The notes: generated by a model not told the origin, from the letters alone. A DNA stretch of 64,000 nucleotides from Aeromonas sobria (GCF_000820145.1 NZ_CDBW01000013.1:62001-126000), one strand, 5' to 3'; numbered from the stretch's first letter, positions 1 to 11,604 are shown. Numbers and translations are program-made.

Positions 1-741
1 TTGGTCATGCACTTTCTCTTCGCTCTTCTTCCAGCCAACTGCCACTCCGGTGTCGTATCGAAGATCCACGTAGGCAACCTGCGCACGGGGTTCGATCACC
101 GGGAAGGCATCGATAAACCGCTGTAACCGGAGCGCAATATCATTGCGCCCGAGGAACAGCTTGATGTTGCCATCCAGGGTCAGTTCCCAGGCATGGCGCG
201 AGGTCAAATTAACCCCTTGCAACGTATATCCTTTGGCAGCCAGCTGCGACTGGTACTGCCGACTCTCTTTTAACACCCGGGCAGCCTGGTCATCCGGCCC
301 TGACAGTTGCAGCAGCGGCGTCTTGACTCTGTCCGGGGCACTGAACACCTTGCCCTTGGCATTGACGAAGCGGTTGCCATTCCAGCGCGCCGCCACATCC
401 TGTTCAGTGAGGTAGATCTTGATCTTGTTCGGCCACTTTTTTCGTACCGAGACCTGAGCTACCCATGGCAGGGCATTGAGCCGTGCCTGTAATTCGTTGA
501 CATCCAACTCGAAGAAGTTGCGCAGCTCGGCGCCATCCAGCACGGCCAGCCGCAACTCCTCGGTTTCCAAATACTGGTGTTGCCCCTGTAGCAACAGCTC
601 GCTCATGGGCAACCGGTTGGCATCTGTCAGCCAACCTTTAACATCCAGCGCAGTCTGATAGCAGCCCCATAACACCAGCAGGAAAAACACTACGCCTGCG
701 ATGAAGCCACCCTTGGTGCGCCCTTCTGCCCTTGCCTCCAC
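1..741 (-). CDS. ftsQ: Cell division protein FtsQ, 3' end cut by window edge
   Basis: FtsQ is a bitopic inner-membrane divisome protein that links FtsBL and FtsK to the septal synthase. Read on the minus strand from GTG at 741 the frame is open for 247 codons to the window edge, close to the full length of the family, so only the last few residues or the stop are missing. A short cytoplasmic tail is followed by one membrane segment (about residues 12-28), then the POTRA/FtsQ domain with stretches such as LPWVAQVSVRKKWPNKIKI and YVDLRYDTGVAVGWK that match FtsQ. No in-frame ATG lies upstream; a weak purine-rich stretch precedes the GTG. It follows murC by about 100 bp, with no ddl between. Confidence 0.9.
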   Translation of the reverse strand, partial: MEARAEGRTKGGFIAGVVFFLLVLWGCYQTALDVKGWLTDANRLPMSELLLQGQHQYLETEELRLAVLDGAELRNFFELDVNELQARLNALPWVAQVSVRKKWPNKIKIYLTEQDVAARWNGNRFVNAKGKVFSAPDRVKTPLLQLSGPDDQAARVLKESRQYQSQLAAKGYTLQGVNLTSRHAWELTLDGNIKLFLGRNDIALRLQRFIDAFPVIEPRAQVAYVDLRYDTGVAVGWKKSEEKVHDQ

Positions 742-838
742 CCGACGATCCCCGTGTAACGCGCTAAACCGGCCTTTTGACAGACCGGTTCGCCATTATA
801 TAGGCCCCGGCTTGGCGGTCAAAATACTCATTGGGCCC

Positions 839-2293
839 TCAGGCGCCAGATTTCATGCTATCTATGCTCAATTTCATCTCTCCGAGACGACGGGCAAGCG
901 CCCCGACGTTCCCGGCACCTTGAGTCAGCACCAAATCGCCCTCGCCGATCAAGTCGGCCAGCACGGCTGGCACGTCATCCGGGGTGGCAACAAAGATGGG
1001 CTCGAGGTTGCCGCGGGAGCGAATGGAGCGGCACAGTGCCCGTCCGTCGGCACCCAGGATCGGCTCCTCACCGGCAGCATAAACCTCCAGCATCACCAGC
1101 ACGTCTACCTTGGAGAGCACGTCAGCGAAGTCCTCGTAGAGATCGCGGGTGCGGGTATAGCGGTGTGGCTGGAATACCATCACCAACCGTTTGTCGGGCC
1201 AACCGGCACGGGCGGCGTTGATGGTGACCTTCACTTCGCTCGGGTGGTGACCGTAGTCGTCCACCAGCATCGCCTTGCCACGACCGGTTTCGAACTCGCC
1301 ATATTGCTGGAAACGGCGCCCCACCCCTTCAAACTTGGCCAGCGCAGAGATAATCGCATCATCGCTCACCCCGTCCTCGGTCGCGACAGCTATCGCCGCT
1401 GCAGCGTTCAATGCGTTGTGAATACCCGGCAAATTGAGGGTGACCTGCAGTTCACCGGCATCTTTACGACGTACCCGGAAGCAGCTGTGGTTAGTGGTCT
1501 GGACAAAATCCAGCACCTGCACATCGGCATCGTCAGCGAGACCGTAGGTCAGGGTCGGGCGGGCAATTTCGGGCAACATGCCACGGATCACCGGATCATC
1601 GACGCAGACCACCGCCAACCCATAAAAAGGCAGGTTGTGCAAAAACTCGATAAAGGTGGCTTTCAGTTTGGCGAAATCGCCACCATAGGTTTCCATGTGA
1701 TCCGCTTCGATGTTAGTCACGATAGAGACCATCGGCTGCAGATGCAGGAAGGAGGCATCGCTCTCGTCCGCTTCGGCGATCAGATAACGGCTGCTACCCA
1801 GGCGAGCGTTGGTACCGGCGCTGTTAAGCAGACCACCGATGACGAAAGTCGGGTCACGGTCAGCTTCGGCATAAATGCTCGCCACCAGACTGGTGGTGGT
1901 GGTCTTGCCGTGAGTACCGGCGATGGCGATGCCATGACGGAAACGCATCAGCTCGGCCAGCATCTCGGCACGACGCACTACCGGGATCCGCAGTTCGCGG
2001 GCGGCCAGCAGCTCGGGGTTATCCTGCTTGATGGCGGTAGAGACCACCACCACGCTGGCTCCCTCGATATGCTCGGCACTGTGACCCACGAAGATGTGAG
2101 CGCCCAACCCAGCCAACCGCTCGGTCACTGCATTACGGGCCAAGTCAGACCCTGTTACCTGATACCCTTCGTTGGCAAGCACTTCAGCGATCCCGCCCAT
2201 ACCGGCACCACCTATGCCGATAAAGTGAATGCGACGCACGCGGCGCATTTCGGGGATCACTGTACGCAGTTTTGCCAATTCAACCTTGGTCAT
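839..2293 (-). CDS. murC: UDP-N-acetylmuramate--L-alanine ligase
   Basis: MurC adds L-Ala to UDP-MurNAc with ATP, the first step of stem-peptide assembly in the cytoplasm. The 484-residue product shows the N-terminal nucleotide-binding [14 protein letters not shown] motif, the ATP loop GTHGKTTTT, the Mur-ligase EADESDASF segment and a C-terminal [10 protein letters not shown] motif, all typical of MurC. The open frame extends 13 codons upstream, but the ATG at 2293 ([19 protein letters not shown]) aligns with the E. coli start and has a GAGA-like site before it. It sits between murG and ftsQ in the dcw cluster. Confidence 0.97.
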   Translation of the reverse strand: MTKVELAKLRTVIPEMRRVRRIHFIGIGGAGMGGIAEVLANEGYQVTGSDLARNAVTERLAGLGAHIFVGHSAEHIEGASVVVVSTAIKQDNPELLAARELRIPVVRRAEMLAELMRFRHGIAIAGTHGKTTTTSLVASIYAEADRDPTFVIGGLLNSAGTNARLGSSRYLIAEADESDASFLHLQPMVSIVTNIEADHMETYGGDFAKLKATFIEFLHNLPFYGLAVVCVDDPVIRGMLPEIARPTLTYGLADDADVQVLDFVQTTNHSCFRVRRKDAGELQVTLNLPGIHNALNAAAAIAVATEDGVSDDAIISALAKFEGVGRRFQQYGEFETGRGKAMLVDDYGHHPSEVKVTINAARAGWPDKRLVMVFQPHRYTRTRDLYEDFADVLSKVDVLVMLEVYAAGEEPILGADGRALCRSIRSRGNLEPIFVATPDDVPAVLADLIGEGDLVLTQGAGNVGALARRLGEMKLSIDSMKSGA

Positions 2294-2393
2294 AATCGTC
2301 TCGCTAGTCTGCCGCTGGCCGTGTGCGGTCACACGGCGGCATCAATATAGTCAGGTACAAGGCTGCACGGGGTCGCCGCTGCAACCTTGCTCA

Positions 2394-3476
2394 TCAATCT
2401 TTACCACTCTGCCCGGTTGCGAGTCGCTTGCACTCGTCCGCTACCCGCTCGGCCGCATCCGTAATAGCAACGCGACGGGCCGCCTTCGCCATGTTAAACA
2501 GGGTCTCCCGGCGACCAGCCAGCCAGGTCAGACGCGCCGCCAGCGAAACGGCATTCAACTCGGATTGGGGCAGGAACTCTGCCGCACCACCGTCGACCAG
2601 CGTCAGGGCGTTACGGGTCTGGTGATCATCCACCGCATGGGGCAATGGCACGAAAATGGCGGCCACACCGGCGGCAGCCACTTCGGAGACCGTCAGGGCC
2701 CCCGCTCGGCAAACCACCAGGTCGGCCCAGGCATAGGCACCGGCCATATCCTTGATAAATTCGCTCACCTCGGCATTGATGCCGTGTTGGGTGTAGGCGG
2801 CGGAGACTGTCTCGCCATTGCCCTTGCCACACTGATGACGTACAGCAATCGGCACACCGGCCGCCGCCACTGCAGCAGGAACCTGCTCGTTGAGCACCCG
2901 GGCCCCCAGACTGCCACCGACGATCAGCAGATTCAGCGGTTCGCTGCTGCTGCGCAGTTGGGGATCCGGCAAGGCCACCACTTCCGGGCGCACCGGATTA
3001 CCCACCACAGCGGTGCGACGGCTCGGCGCGAAGGCCCCCGGAAATGCCATCAACACCCTCTTGGCGATGCGTGCCAACAATTTGTTGGTCATACCGGCTG
3101 CCGCATTCTGCTCATGGAGCAGCAACGGGATGCCGGAGAACCAGGCCGCTACCCCGCCCGGACCGGAGGCAAAGCCGCCCATGCCGAGCACCACGTCTGG
3201 GCGAACTGTCTTGAGCACCTGACGCGCCTGCAGGATCGACTTGACGATACGGTAGGGTGCCACCAGCAACCGCTTGATACCGTTGCCGCGCACCCCCTGA
3301 ATATCGATAAAGGAGATGGGATAGCCATGGGCAGGCACCAATTCAGCCTCCATCCGGTCGGCAGTGCCGAGCCAGTGGACAGTCCAGCCCTGGGCCTTCA
3401 GGCGATCGGCCACGGCCAGACCGGGGAACACATGTCCACCGGTACCACCTGCCATCACCAACAGAGTCTTGCTCAC
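2394..3476 (-). CDS. murG: Undecaprenyl-PP-MurNAc-pentapeptide GlcNAc transferase
   Basis: MurG is the peripheral membrane GT28 glycosyltransferase that turns lipid I into lipid II. The 360-residue product begins [20 protein letters not shown] with the glycine-rich G-loop, carries a second G-loop (VGGSLGAR) and the donor-binding segment around [16 protein letters not shown]. The start is GTG at 3476, preceded by a strong GGGAGG site about 4 bases upstream. Its first base is the last base of the ftsW stop codon, so the two genes are translationally coupled. Confidence 0.97.
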   Translation of the reverse strand: MSKTLLVMAGGTGGHVFPGLAVADRLKAQGWTVHWLGTADRMEAELVPAHGYPISFIDIQGVRGNGIKRLLVAPYRIVKSILQARQVLKTVRPDVVLGMGGFASGPGGVAAWFSGIPLLLHEQNAAAGMTNKLLARIAKRVLMAFPGAFAPSRRTAVVGNPVRPEVVALPDPQLRSSSEPLNLLIVGGSLGARVLNEQVPAAVAAAGVPIAVRHQCGKGNGETVSAAYTQHGINAEVSEFIKDMAGAYAWADLVVCRAGALTVSEVAAAGVAAIFVPLPHAVDDHQTRNALTLVDGGAAEFLPQSELNAVSLAARLTWLAGRRETLFNMAKAARRVAITDAAERVADECKRLATGQSGKD

Positions 3477-4657
3477 TAAACCTCCCGCACGCGCGCCTGG
3501 GCTGTCGCCTGACGCAACTCAAAATCAATTCGAATCAACATGCTCACCGCCACCGTCATGATGATGAGACTGGAACCGCCATAACTGACCAGCGGCAGGG
3601 TCAAGCCCTTGGTCGGCATCATGCCACTGGCCGCCCCGACGTTAACGAAGGTCTGAAAGCTGAACCAGATGCCGATGCCGATGGCCAGATAGCCGTCATA
3701 GAGCCGATCTGCCACCAGTGCCCGATGACCCAGCTTGAGAGCCTTGATCGCCAGCGCAAAAATCAGGAACAGGGCGCCCAGCACCCCGACATAACCGAGC
3801 TCTTCACCGAGGATCGCAAACACGAAGTCGGTGTGCGCTTCCGGCAGGTACTCCATCTTCTGGATGGAGTTGCCAAGCCCCTCACCAAACCAGCTGCCGC
3901 GGCCAAATGCCATCAGCGACTGGGTCAACTGGTAGCCACTGCCAAACGGATCGGCCCAGGGGTCCATAAAAGAGGTGACCCGTCTCATCCGGTACGGTGC
4001 TGCAATAATCAGCATCACAACCACCCCCAGCCCGGCACCGATCAGGGTGATAAATTGCCCCAGCTTTGCCCCCGCCAGAAACAGCATGCCAAACGAGGTG
4101 ACGAACATTACCACGGTGGAACCCAGATCCGGCTGCAGCAGCAGTAAACTTGCCAGTACGCCGAATACCGCCAACGGCTTGAGGAAGCCGAACCAGGCTT
4201 CCCGCACTTCGCTCTGACGGCGCACCAGATAACCGGCCAGATAGACAAACAGCGCCAGTTTGCCAAATTCAGCAGGCTGCAGGTTGAAAGGGCCGAGCGG
4301 CAACCAGCGCACCGCACCGTTAACGTTGCGACCCACCAGCAGCACCAGCACCAACATCAGGATCGCCAGCACCAGCATAGGGCCGTTGTACTGTTGCCAG
4401 CGGGCCATCGGCACCTGCAGCACAAACCAGGAGATCCCCAGCGCCATCACCAGAAACAGACCATGCCGCTTGACGAACATGAAGGGGTCATCCCCCAGCG
4501 CAATCCCTTCCGGGATCGACGCCGAGGCTACGATGACCACCCCCACCGCCATCAGGGAAAGCGCCAGCAGTACCAGCTGCCGATCGTAAAGACCGGCAGG
4601 ACGCGCCGGTAACAACCAGCGCTGGAACAGACCTGCTGCTGCGCGAAGGGCGTTCAT
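3476..4657 (-). CDS. ftsW: Septal peptidoglycan polymerase FtsW
   Basis: FtsW is a SEDS-family polytopic glycosyltransferase that polymerises lipid II at the septum with FtsI. The 393-residue protein is hydrophobic throughout with about ten membrane segments. It contains the family stretches [28 protein letters not shown] and [10 protein letters not shown] near the C-terminus. The ATG overlaps the murD stop by 4 bases, and its stop overlaps the murG start by one base. Confidence 0.97.
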   Translation of the reverse strand: MNALRAAAGLFQRWLLPARPAGLYDRQLVLLALSLMAVGVVIVASASIPEGIALGDDPFMFVKRHGLFLVMALGISWFVLQVPMARWQQYNGPMLVLAILMLVLVLLVGRNVNGAVRWLPLGPFNLQPAEFGKLALFVYLAGYLVRRQSEVREAWFGFLKPLAVFGVLASLLLLQPDLGSTVVMFVTSFGMLFLAGAKLGQFITLIGAGLGVVVMLIIAAPYRMRRVTSFMDPWADPFGSGYQLTQSLMAFGRGSWFGEGLGNSIQKMEYLPEAHTDFVFAILGEELGYVGVLGALFLIFALAIKALKLGHRALVADRLYDGYLAIGIGIWFSFQTFVNVGAASGMMPTKGLTLPLVSYGGSSLIIMTVAVSMLIRIDFELRQATAQARVREV

Positions 4658-5937
4658 AGCATCTGTACCATCTCGGTGAAGCGATCGCCGCGTACCTCGA
4701 ATGACTTGAACTGATCGAGGCTGGCACAGGCCGGCGCCAGCAGCACCCAGTCACCGGGCTTGGCATCCGCCGCCGCCTTGGCGACCGCGGCCGCCAGATC
4801 GGCGACCAGCTCAGTCTGCTCGCCCAGCGCCAGCAGCACCTCGGCATCCTGACCGAAGCAGTACATGTGATCGATCTGGTTGCCCAGCAGCGCCTGGATC
4901 GGGCCAAAATCCTGCCCTTTTCCCTGACCACCAGCCAGCAGCAACAGGCGTCCCTGCACCGACTCGCGCACACCGGCAACGGCAGCCAGAGTGGCCCCCA
5001 CGTTGGTGGCTTTGGAGTCATTGATCCAGCGCACCCCGTTTACCTCCCGCACGAAGCGGGCGCGGTGGGGCAAGCCTTCAAAGCGGCGCAGCACGGTGAG
5101 CTGGGCAGCACGAGGAATACCGACCGCATCGCACAGCGCCATGGCTGCGAGGGCGTTGGCCTGATTGTGGGTGCCGACGATCTTCATCTCGTCCACCGCC
5201 AGCAGCGGTTCGCCATGCAGGGTCAGCCAGTAGCGGCCATCCAGCAGGCAGCGGCCGTAGCCATTGCAATCGAGACCAAAGCTCTGCCACACCTGACCCA
5301 CATCGGGCAGGGTCTGGGCATCGTCGCGATTGACCAGAATATGTTTGGAGTGCTGATGGATCTCCATCTTGGCGGCGCGATAGTCAGCCATGCCCTGATA
5401 GCGATCCATGTGATCTTCACTGAGGTTCAGCACCACGGACGCCGCAGCACGCAGACTGTAGGTGGTCTCGAGCTGGAAGCTCGATAGCTCCAGCACACAG
5501 AGGTCCATCGGTTGCTTGAGCAACTCCAGCGCAGGGATGCCGATATTGCCACCGACGCCAACCTTGAGCCCGGCTTCGGCAATCATCTCGCCCACCAGGG
5601 TGGTGACTGTGCTCTTGCCGTTGGAGCCGGTGATGGCGATGACCGGGGTCTGGGTCTCGCGGACAAACAGCTCGATGTCGCCAATGATCTGCACACCACG
5701 CTCAGCGGCGGCTTTCAGCTCGGGAGTTGCCAGCGCAATACCGGGACTCGCTACTATCATGTGCGCCTGCTTGAGCAGCGCCTCGTCTAGCCCGTGGATC
5801 AACTCCACCTCTGGCGGCAGTTGATCCTTGCCGGGCGGGTTGGCGCGGGTATCCATCACCAGCGGCGTCACGCCACGGCTGAGGAAATAATCGACGCAGG
5901 AGAGTCCGGTTTTGCCCAATCCGATGATGATGACCAT
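4654..5937 (-). CDS. murD: UDP-N-acetylmuramoylalanine--D-glutamate ligase
   Basis: MurD adds D-Glu to UDP-MurNAc-L-Ala using ATP. The 427-residue product has an N-terminal Rossmann motif ([16 protein letters not shown]), the ATP loop [13 protein letters not shown] near residue 105, [11 protein letters not shown], and the [13 protein letters not shown] segment of the C-terminal half. Length and order of motifs are normal for the family. It follows mraY after 4 bases and overlaps ftsW by 4. Confidence 0.97.
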   Translation of the reverse strand: MVIIIGLGKTGLSCVDYFLSRGVTPLVMDTRANPPGKDQLPPEVELIHGLDEALLKQAHMIVASPGIALATPELKAAAERGVQIIGDIELFVRETQTPVIAITGSNGKSTVTTLVGEMIAEAGLKVGVGGNIGIPALELLKQPMDLCVLELSSFQLETTYSLRAAASVVLNLSEDHMDRYQGMADYRAAKMEIHQHSKHILVNRDDAQTLPDVGQVWQSFGLDCNGYGRCLLDGRYWLTLHGEPLLAVDEMKIVGTHNQANALAAMALCDAVGIPRAAQLTVLRRFEGLPHRARFVREVNGVRWINDSKATNVGATLAAVAGVRESVQGRLLLLAGGQGKGQDFGPIQALLGNQIDHMYCFGQDAEVLLALGEQTELVADLAAAVAKAAADAKPGDWVLLAPACASLDQFKSFEVRGDRFTEMVQML

Positions 5938-5941
5938 GGTC

Positions 5942-7024
5942 TTATCGCACCTTCAGGGTGGCAAGACCCAGCAACACGAGAACGAGGGTGATGATCCAGA
6001 AGCGCACGATGACGCGCGGCTCGGGCCAGCCCTTCTTCTCATAGTGGTGATGGATCGGCGCCATGCGGAAGATCCGCACGCCACGCAATTTGTAAGAGCC
6101 CACCTGCAGGATCACCGACAGCGTTTCCATTACAAACACGCCACCCATGATCACCAACAGGAACTCCTGACGAACCAGCACGGCGATAGTACCGAGCGCG
6201 CCGCCAAGGGCCAGCGATCCCACATCTCCCATGAAGACCTGGGCCGGATAGGTGTTAAACCAGAGGAACCCCAGACCCGCCCCGACAATGGCGGTACAGA
6301 CGATCACCAGCTCGGAGGTATAGGGTACATAGGGAATGTGCAGGTAGTTGGCAAAATTGACGTTACCGGTGGCCCAGGCGATCAGGGCAAAGCCCCCCGC
6401 CACCATCACGGTCGGCATGATGGCCAGACCATCGAGACCATCGGTCAGGTTAACCGCATTGGAGGTGCCGACGATGACAAAGTAGGTCAGCACGATAAAC
6501 ATCAACCCCAGTTGCGGCATCACATCCTTGAAAAAAGGCACTACCAGCTGAGTCTGGCCATCATGGGTCGCTGTGCAGTAGAGGATAACCGCTACCACCA
6601 GTGCCACCGCGGACTGCCAGAAGTACTTCCAGCGGGCAATCAGACCGTCGGTATTCTTGCGTACCACCTTGAGGTAATCGTCGGCAAAGCCGATGGCACC
6701 GTAAGCACCAAGCACGAACAGCACCAGCCAGACATAGCCGTTGTCGAGACGGCCCCACAGCAGCACCGAGATAAAGATGGATGCAATGATCATCAGGCCA
6801 CCCATGGTCGGGGTGCCTCGCTTGCTGAGGTGAGACTCGGGGCCATCGTTGCGGATCACCTGGCCGAATTTGAGGATCTGCAGGCGCCGGATCAGCCGTG
6901 GCCCCATCCAGAGGGCGACCCCCAGTCCGGTAATGATCGACAGGATGGCGCGAAACGTCAGATAGGAGAAGACGTTGAAGAAGGTGAAGTGCGGGGTGAG
7001 CAATTCCGCCAGCCAGACTAGCAT
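5942..7024 (-). CDS. mraY: Phospho-MurNAc-pentapeptide transferase MraY
   Basis: MraY transfers phospho-MurNAc-pentapeptide to undecaprenyl phosphate, making lipid I at the inner face of the membrane. The 360-residue polytopic protein shows the conserved aspartates in GFADDYLKV, the [10 protein letters not shown] motif, [12 protein letters not shown] and the [11 protein letters not shown] loop that marks this family. The ATG at 7024 overlaps the end of murF by 7 bases. Target family of several nucleoside antibiotics; nothing here departs from the usual form. Confidence 0.97.
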   Translation of the reverse strand: MLVWLAELLTPHFTFFNVFSYLTFRAILSIITGLGVALWMGPRLIRRLQILKFGQVIRNDGPESHLSKRGTPTMGGLMIIASIFISVLLWGRLDNGYVWLVLFVLGAYGAIGFADDYLKVVRKNTDGLIARWKYFWQSAVALVVAVILYCTATHDGQTQLVVPFFKDVMPQLGLMFIVLTYFVIVGTSNAVNLTDGLDGLAIMPTVMVAGGFALIAWATGNVNFANYLHIPYVPYTSELVIVCTAIVGAGLGFLWFNTYPAQVFMGDVGSLALGGALGTIAVLVRQEFLLVIMGGVFVMETLSVILQVGSYKLRGVRIFRMAPIHHHYEKKGWPEPRVIVRFWIITLVLVLLGLATLKVR

Positions 7025-8373
7025 GTGGCTGACTCCTGATGGCCTTTGACCATCTCGACGATATCTTCCATACGGGAGCCACGGGCACCCTTGACCAAAA
7101 TCGAAATTTCCTGATGTGTATTTATCATTTGCGCAAGCACTTCAAACAACGACGCCTTGTTATCGAAATGTCGGCCCGCCGCGGCATCTGCGGTGTGGCG
7201 ACTCTCTTCCCCTACTGTCAGCACGGCGTCCAGACCGCACTCGCGGGCATGACGGCCAACCCGGGCGTGTTGCTCGGCAGACTCCTCACCCAGTTCCCGC
7301 ATATCACCGAACACCAGCACCTTGAAGCCGCCCATGGCGGTCAGGGCATCGATGCCAGCCAGCACGGATTCCACGCTGGCGTTATAGGTATCATCCACCA
7401 GAGTCAGACCACCCCAGCGCTGGACGCAGAAGCGCCCCTTGACCGGTGCCATCTGTTCCAGCCCCGCCTTGACGGAGTCGAGGGATGCGCCGAGGGCCAG
7501 ACAGCCCGCGGCGGCAGCTAACGCATTGGCCACGTTGTGGCGACCCGGGATCGCCAGAGTCAGGCTCAGCTCACCCTGCGGGGTCACCATCACGAACTCG
7601 GCACAACCTTGTTCGTTGAGTACAACGTTGCGCGCGTGGAACGGCTGGCTCTGATCTTCGATGGAGAAGGCGCACTGAATGCCGCGTTCCCGCCACTTGG
7701 GCCAGAATTCGTTGTCGGCATTGACGATGGAGGTGCCGCCTTCGCTCAGCCCCTCAAAGATTTCGCTCTTGGCGTGGAACACCCCTTCCAGCGAGCCGAA
7801 GCCCTCAAGATGGGCTGCCGCCACGTTGTTGATGATGGCGGCATCGGGTTTGGCCAGTGAAGTAGTCCAGGCGATTTCGCCCGGATGGTTGGCACCCAGC
7901 TCCATCACTGCAAACCGGTGTTGCGGCTCGAGGCGCAGCAGGGTGAGTGGCACCCCCACCTCGTTGTTGAAGTTGCCAGCGGTGGCCAGCACTTCCCCTT
8001 CGTTACGCAGGATGGCGGTCGCCATCTCCTTCACTGTGGTCTTGCCACAGCTGCCGGTAATGGCCAGCACTTTCGGATTGATGCGCTCGCGCACCAGCTT
8101 GCCGAGACGACCCAGCCCCTTGAGGCTGTCGGCCACCACCAGCTGGGGAATCTCCAGCGGCAGTTCACGCTCGACCAGCAGGGCAGAGGCCCCTGCCTGA
8201 ACGGCCTGCTCGCAAAAATCATGGGCATCGAAGCGCTCGCCGCGCAGGGCAACGAACAGGGCACCGGCACCCAGGGTGCGGGTGTCGGTACTGACTGCGG
8301 TGATCTCGCCATCTTCACCAATCAGACGGGCATCGAGTACCTGCGCCAGCTCGGCAAGCTTGAGGGTCATCAT
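7018..8373 (-). CDS. murF: UDP-MurNAc-tripeptide--D-Ala-D-Ala ligase
   Basis: MurF adds the D-Ala-D-Ala dipeptide to complete the UDP-MurNAc-pentapeptide. The 451-residue product carries the ATP loop [13 protein letters not shown], the [12 protein letters not shown] segment, [10 protein letters not shown] and [11 protein letters not shown], all characteristic of MurF. The start region reads ATGATGA, so either of two adjacent ATGs could be used. The second overlaps the murE stop and suggests coupling. D-Ala-D-Ala must come from a Ddl encoded elsewhere, as none is seen in this cluster. Confidence 0.96.
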   Translation of the reverse strand: MMTLKLAELAQVLDARLIGEDGEITAVSTDTRTLGAGALFVALRGERFDAHDFCEQAVQAGASALLVERELPLEIPQLVVADSLKGLGRLGKLVRERINPKVLAITGSCGKTTVKEMATAILRNEGEVLATAGNFNNEVGVPLTLLRLEPQHRFAVMELGANHPGEIAWTTSLAKPDAAIINNVAAAHLEGFGSLEGVFHAKSEIFEGLSEGGTSIVNADNEFWPKWRERGIQCAFSIEDQSQPFHARNVVLNEQGCAEFVMVTPQGELSLTLAIPGRHNVANALAAAAGCLALGASLDSVKAGLEQMAPVKGRFCVQRWGGLTLVDDTYNASVESVLAGIDALTAMGGFKVLVFGDMRELGEESAEQHARVGRHARECGLDAVLTVGEESRHTADAAAGRHFDNKASLFEVLAQMINTHQEISILVKGARGSRMEDIVEMVKGHQESATC

Positions 8374-9866
8374 GTGAATGACTCCAGTAATGTGTGCAAG
8401 GCGGCTGCGACGGTTTCCCGATCGCTGTAGTGCCGCTTGTCTGTTCCAATGATCTGATAATCCTCGTGGCCCTTACCGGCCACCAGGATGATGTCCTGTT
8501 TGCTCGCCTGACCGATGGCCAGCGCAATCGCCTTGACCCGATCGTGCTCCACCTGCACCGCAGCAGGATCGCGAAGACCCGCCACCATGTCGGCCATGAT
8601 CCGGGCCGGCTCCTCGGTACGGGGATTGTCGTCGGTCAGGATCACGCGATCCGCATACTGCTCGGCCATCGCCGCCATCATGGGGCGCTTGCCGCGATCG
8701 CGGTCGCCGCCACAGCCAACCAGACACCAGAGCTGACCTTGGCAGTGCACCCGCAGGGCCTGCAATGCCTTTTCCAGCGCATCCGGGGTGTGGGCGTAAT
8801 CGACCACTGCCAGCGGCGTATCGCCACCGCCGAAACACTCCATGCGACCGGTCACCGGCTGCAGTTGAGGTGCAGTCGCCAGCAGCTCGTTGAAGTCGTA
8901 ACCGAGCACCAGCATCACCCCCATCGCCGCCAGCACATTGCTGACGTTGAAGCGCCCGAGCAAGGGGGCGGATAATACACCATTCCCCCAGCTGGAGTTA
9001 ATCTGCGCGCGAAAACCTTGCTGGTGAAAATCGAGCTGCTGCGCCGTTAATTGACGGCCAGAATGGTGTTCAATCGGGCCATCCACACTGAAGGCCACCG
9101 CAGCCGGGTATTTTTCGAGCCACTTGACACCCAACTCGTCATCGCGGTTGATCACCGCATTTGACTCATCGACCAGCTGCAGCAGCTGCTCTTTGGCCGC
9201 GCCATAGGCTGCCATGGTGCCGTGATAGTCGAGGTGATCCCGGCTCAGGTTGGTGAAAACGGCGGCGGCAAACGGCAGTGCGGCGACACGGTGCTGCACC
9301 AGACCGTGGCTGGAGACCTCCATCGCCACCAGATCCGCCCCCAGCTCTTGCAGCGCAGCCAGCGTGGACTGTACCTGCACGGCGCTGCCGGTGGTGTTTT
9401 CTGCTTCGATTAGCGTGCCAAACAGGCCATTGCCGATGGTGCCCATCACGCCAGCCTTGCCACCCAGCAGGGTGCGCCAGTTGGCAACCAGCAGCGCCGT
9501 GGTGCTCTTGCCGTTGGTCCCGGTGATCCCCACCAGTTCAAGTTTTTTGGCTGGCTGGTCGTAGAAATACCCTGAGAGAGCAGAAAGATGAGCGGGCAGC
9601 TCCCGCATCCCGATACAGGGAACCGGAGTCGATGGCGGGATAAATTCACCATCCTCCTCAAACACAACAGCGGTCGCTCCCTGAGCCACCGCCTGTTCGA
9701 TAAAGCGTCTGCCATCCACCTGATGACCGCGAATGGCCACGAAGAGCGAGCCGGGGCCGACCCGCCGACTATCCAGCTGGATATCGGTCAGGGTGAGCGC
9801 CGGCGCCTGAATGCCGAAGGGGCGCAGTAATGCATCAAGTACGCGGTACTCATGTGCGCGGGACAA
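8370..9866 (-). CDS. murE: UDP-MurNAc-L-Ala-D-Glu--meso-diaminopimelate ligase
   Basis: MurE adds the third residue of the stem peptide. The motif DNPRTEEP near the C-terminus is the meso-diaminopimelate signature, so a DAP-type murein is predicted. Other family motifs are GTNGKSTTALLV, LSRDHLDYHGTM and VVDYAHTPDALEKAL. The open frame runs further upstream, but those residues are antisense-like and lie inside ftsI. I place the start at TTG 9866, with GGAGG 7 bases before it; this gives 498 residues, the usual size, and a 17-base overlap with the end of ftsI. Confidence 0.94.
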   Translation of the reverse strand: MSRAHEYRVLDALLRPFGIQAPALTLTDIQLDSRRVGPGSLFVAIRGHQVDGRRFIEQAVAQGATAVVFEEDGEFIPPSTPVPCIGMRELPAHLSALSGYFYDQPAKKLELVGITGTNGKSTTALLVANWRTLLGGKAGVMGTIGNGLFGTLIEAENTTGSAVQVQSTLAALQELGADLVAMEVSSHGLVQHRVAALPFAAAVFTNLSRDHLDYHGTMAAYGAAKEQLLQLVDESNAVINRDDELGVKWLEKYPAAVAFSVDGPIEHHSGRQLTAQQLDFHQQGFRAQINSSWGNGVLSAPLLGRFNVSNVLAAMGVMLVLGYDFNELLATAPQLQPVTGRMECFGGGDTPLAVVDYAHTPDALEKALQALRVHCQGQLWCLVGCGGDRDRGKRPMMAAMAEQYADRVILTDDNPRTEEPARIMADMVAGLRDPAAVQVEHDRVKAIALAIGQASKQDIILVAGKGHEDYQIIGTDKRHYSDRETVAAALHTLLESFT

Positions 9867-11604
9867 GGGAAGCCTCCGTACGGGCAAGTTTGGTGGGCAC
9901 CGCTGTGGGCACCGCATCAGGACGAATATTGAAGAGCTGCAGCACCCCGCCCATGGCCTCTGCAAACGGTGGGGTCGCCACGGCGCCGCCATAATAGGCG
10001 CTGCCTTTCGGCTCGTTGATCACCACCACCATGACGAAACGGGGGTCACTGGCTGGGGCGAAACCGGCAAACCAGGCCATGTAATCCTTGCCATAGCCAC
10101 CAGCGACGGCGACCTTGGCGGTACCACTCTTGCCGCCGACCCGATAGCCCGGGATCTTGGCTTTTGGAATGGCGTTGTCGACCACATACTCGAGCGCCTG
10201 CAACATGGCTGAGGCGTTGTTGTGGTCGATCACCTGCTCACCCTTGGGCGGCGTGGTGACCTTGACGATGGAGAGCGGCACCCGCTTGCCCTTGTTGGCC
10301 AGGGTGGCGTAGGCGGAAGCCAGCTGCAACGGGGTGACCCGCAGGCCATAGCCGAATGAGAGGGTCGCCCGCTCAATATCGGACCAGCGACGACGCTGGG
10401 GCAGCATGCCGCTGCTCTCGCCCATCAGCCCGCTGCCGGTATCCATGCCGAAACCAAACATGCTGAGGGTGTTGATCATCTCCTGCGCCGGCATCCGCAG
10501 CGCGATGCGCGACATACCGATGTTGGAGGAGTAACGCAGGATATCGTAGAGGTTGGTCGCCTTGTGAATACTGACGTCCTTGATCTGTTTGGCGCCGATA
10601 AACAGCGGCCCACCCGGAATGGTGTCTCTCCAGCTGGTCACCCCGGCCTGCAGTCCACTTAACAAAATCAATGGCTTAATGGTGGAGCCAGGCTCATAGG
10701 TATCGGTTACTACCCGGTTGCGCACCCGGAAGCTCTGATACTGACCACGGTTATTGGGGTTGTAAGAGGGGGTGTTGACCATGGCGAGCACTTCGCCAGT
10801 CTTGATATCCAGCATCACCATGGAGCCGGAGGTCGCCTTGTTCTCGTCGGTTGCCCGCTTGAGGGCACGGTAGGCCAGTGCCTGCACCCGCTGATCGATA
10901 CTGAGTTGCAGATCGTTGGCGTTCTTGCCCTCTTTGACGACACCAAGGCGTTCAATGACGCGACCCTGACGGTCCTTACGCACCCGCATCTCGCCAGAGG
11001 TGGCCGTCAACCACTCGTTGTAGCTTCGCTCGATACCTTCTATGCCGTTGTCATCGATGTTGGTCACCCCCACCAAATGGGCGCTGATCTCACCAGTCGG
11101 GTAGAAACGGCGCGCTTCAGGGCGCAGGTAGACCCCACCAAGCTTTAACCCCTTGATATACTCGGCAACCGCCGGCGTCACCTGACGCTGCAGGTAGACG
11201 AAACGCTTACTGGGGTTGGCAAGGCGGTGCTTGAGCGTATTGATGTCGAGTTTCAGCACAGCTGATAATGCCAGCCAGGCCCGCTCGTTATTGATGGCGC
11301 CGGACTCATGGACTGTTTTGGGATCTGCCCAGACCGCCTCGACCGGCACGGAAACCGCCAGCTGCTCGCCATTGCGATCGGTGATCATACCGCGCACCGC
11401 CTGGGTGGACGTCGTCCGCAGCGAACGCATGTCCCCCTCCTGACGCAGACGATCCGGGTTGATCACCTGGATCCACGCCAGACGCAGGATCAGACCCACA
11501 AACGCGATGCCGATAAATACCACCAGCGTGCGAAAGCGCCACGGATAGATCGATGGCGCTTTGACAGTCGCTTTGGCAGCTTTGGCTGTAGCCTTGCGTT
11601 TCAT
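9850..11604 (-). CDS. ftsI: Septal transpeptidase FtsI (PBP3)
   Basis: FtsI is the division-specific class B penicillin-binding protein that cross-links septal murein with FtsW. The 584-residue protein has a lysine-rich cytoplasmic tail, one membrane segment at about residues 24-46, a pedestal domain, and a transpeptidase domain with the three active-site motifs: STIK (in YEPGSTIKPL), SSN (in YSSNIGMSR) and KSGT (in VGGKSGTAKV). The start ATG overlaps the ftsL stop by 4 bases. Confidence 0.97.
   Translation of the reverse strand: MKRKATAKAAKATVKAPSIYPWRFRTLVVFIGIAFVGLILRLAWIQVINPDRLRQEGDMRSLRTTSTQAVRGMITDRNGEQLAVSVPVEAVWADPKTVHESGAINNERAWLALSAVLKLDINTLKHRLANPSKRFVYLQRQVTPAVAEYIKGLKLGGVYLRPEARRFYPTGEISAHLVGVTNIDDNGIEGIERSYNEWLTATSGEMRVRKDRQGRVIERLGVVKEGKNANDLQLSIDQRVQALAYRALKRATDENKATSGSMVMLDIKTGEVLAMVNTPSYNPNNRGQYQSFRVRNRVVTDTYEPGSTIKPLILLSGLQAGVTSWRDTIPGGPLFIGAKQIKDVSIHKATNLYDILRYSSNIGMSRIALRMPAQEMINTLSMFGFGMDTGSGLMGESSGMLPQRRRWSDIERATLSFGYGLRVTPLQLASAYATLANKGKRVPLSIVKVTTPPKGEQVIDHNNASAMLQALEYVVDNAIPKAKIPGYRVGGKSGTAKVAVAGGYGKDYMAWFAGFAPASDPRFVMVVVINEPKGSAYYGGAVATPPFAEAMGGVLQLFNIRPDAVPTAVPTKLARTEASLVPRT

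Noticed and set aside
701..2350. A 549-codon plus-strand open frame opposite murC
   Set aside because: It is the antisense shadow of murC. The translation is rich in His, Gln and Gly with no family match and no ribosome site, while the minus strand carries all MurC motifs.
2229..3479. A 416-codon plus-strand open frame opposite murG
   Set aside because: Shadow of murG in GC-rich sequence. No recognisable domain or translation signals.
5912..7021. A 369-codon plus-strand open frame opposite mraY
   Set aside because: Low-complexity His/Gln/Asp-rich translation typical of an antisense frame; mraY is unambiguous.
9867..9992. Upstream extension of murE to 9992
   Set aside because: The 42 added residues lie within the ftsI 3' end and do not match MurE. 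TTG 9866 has a strong GGAGG site.
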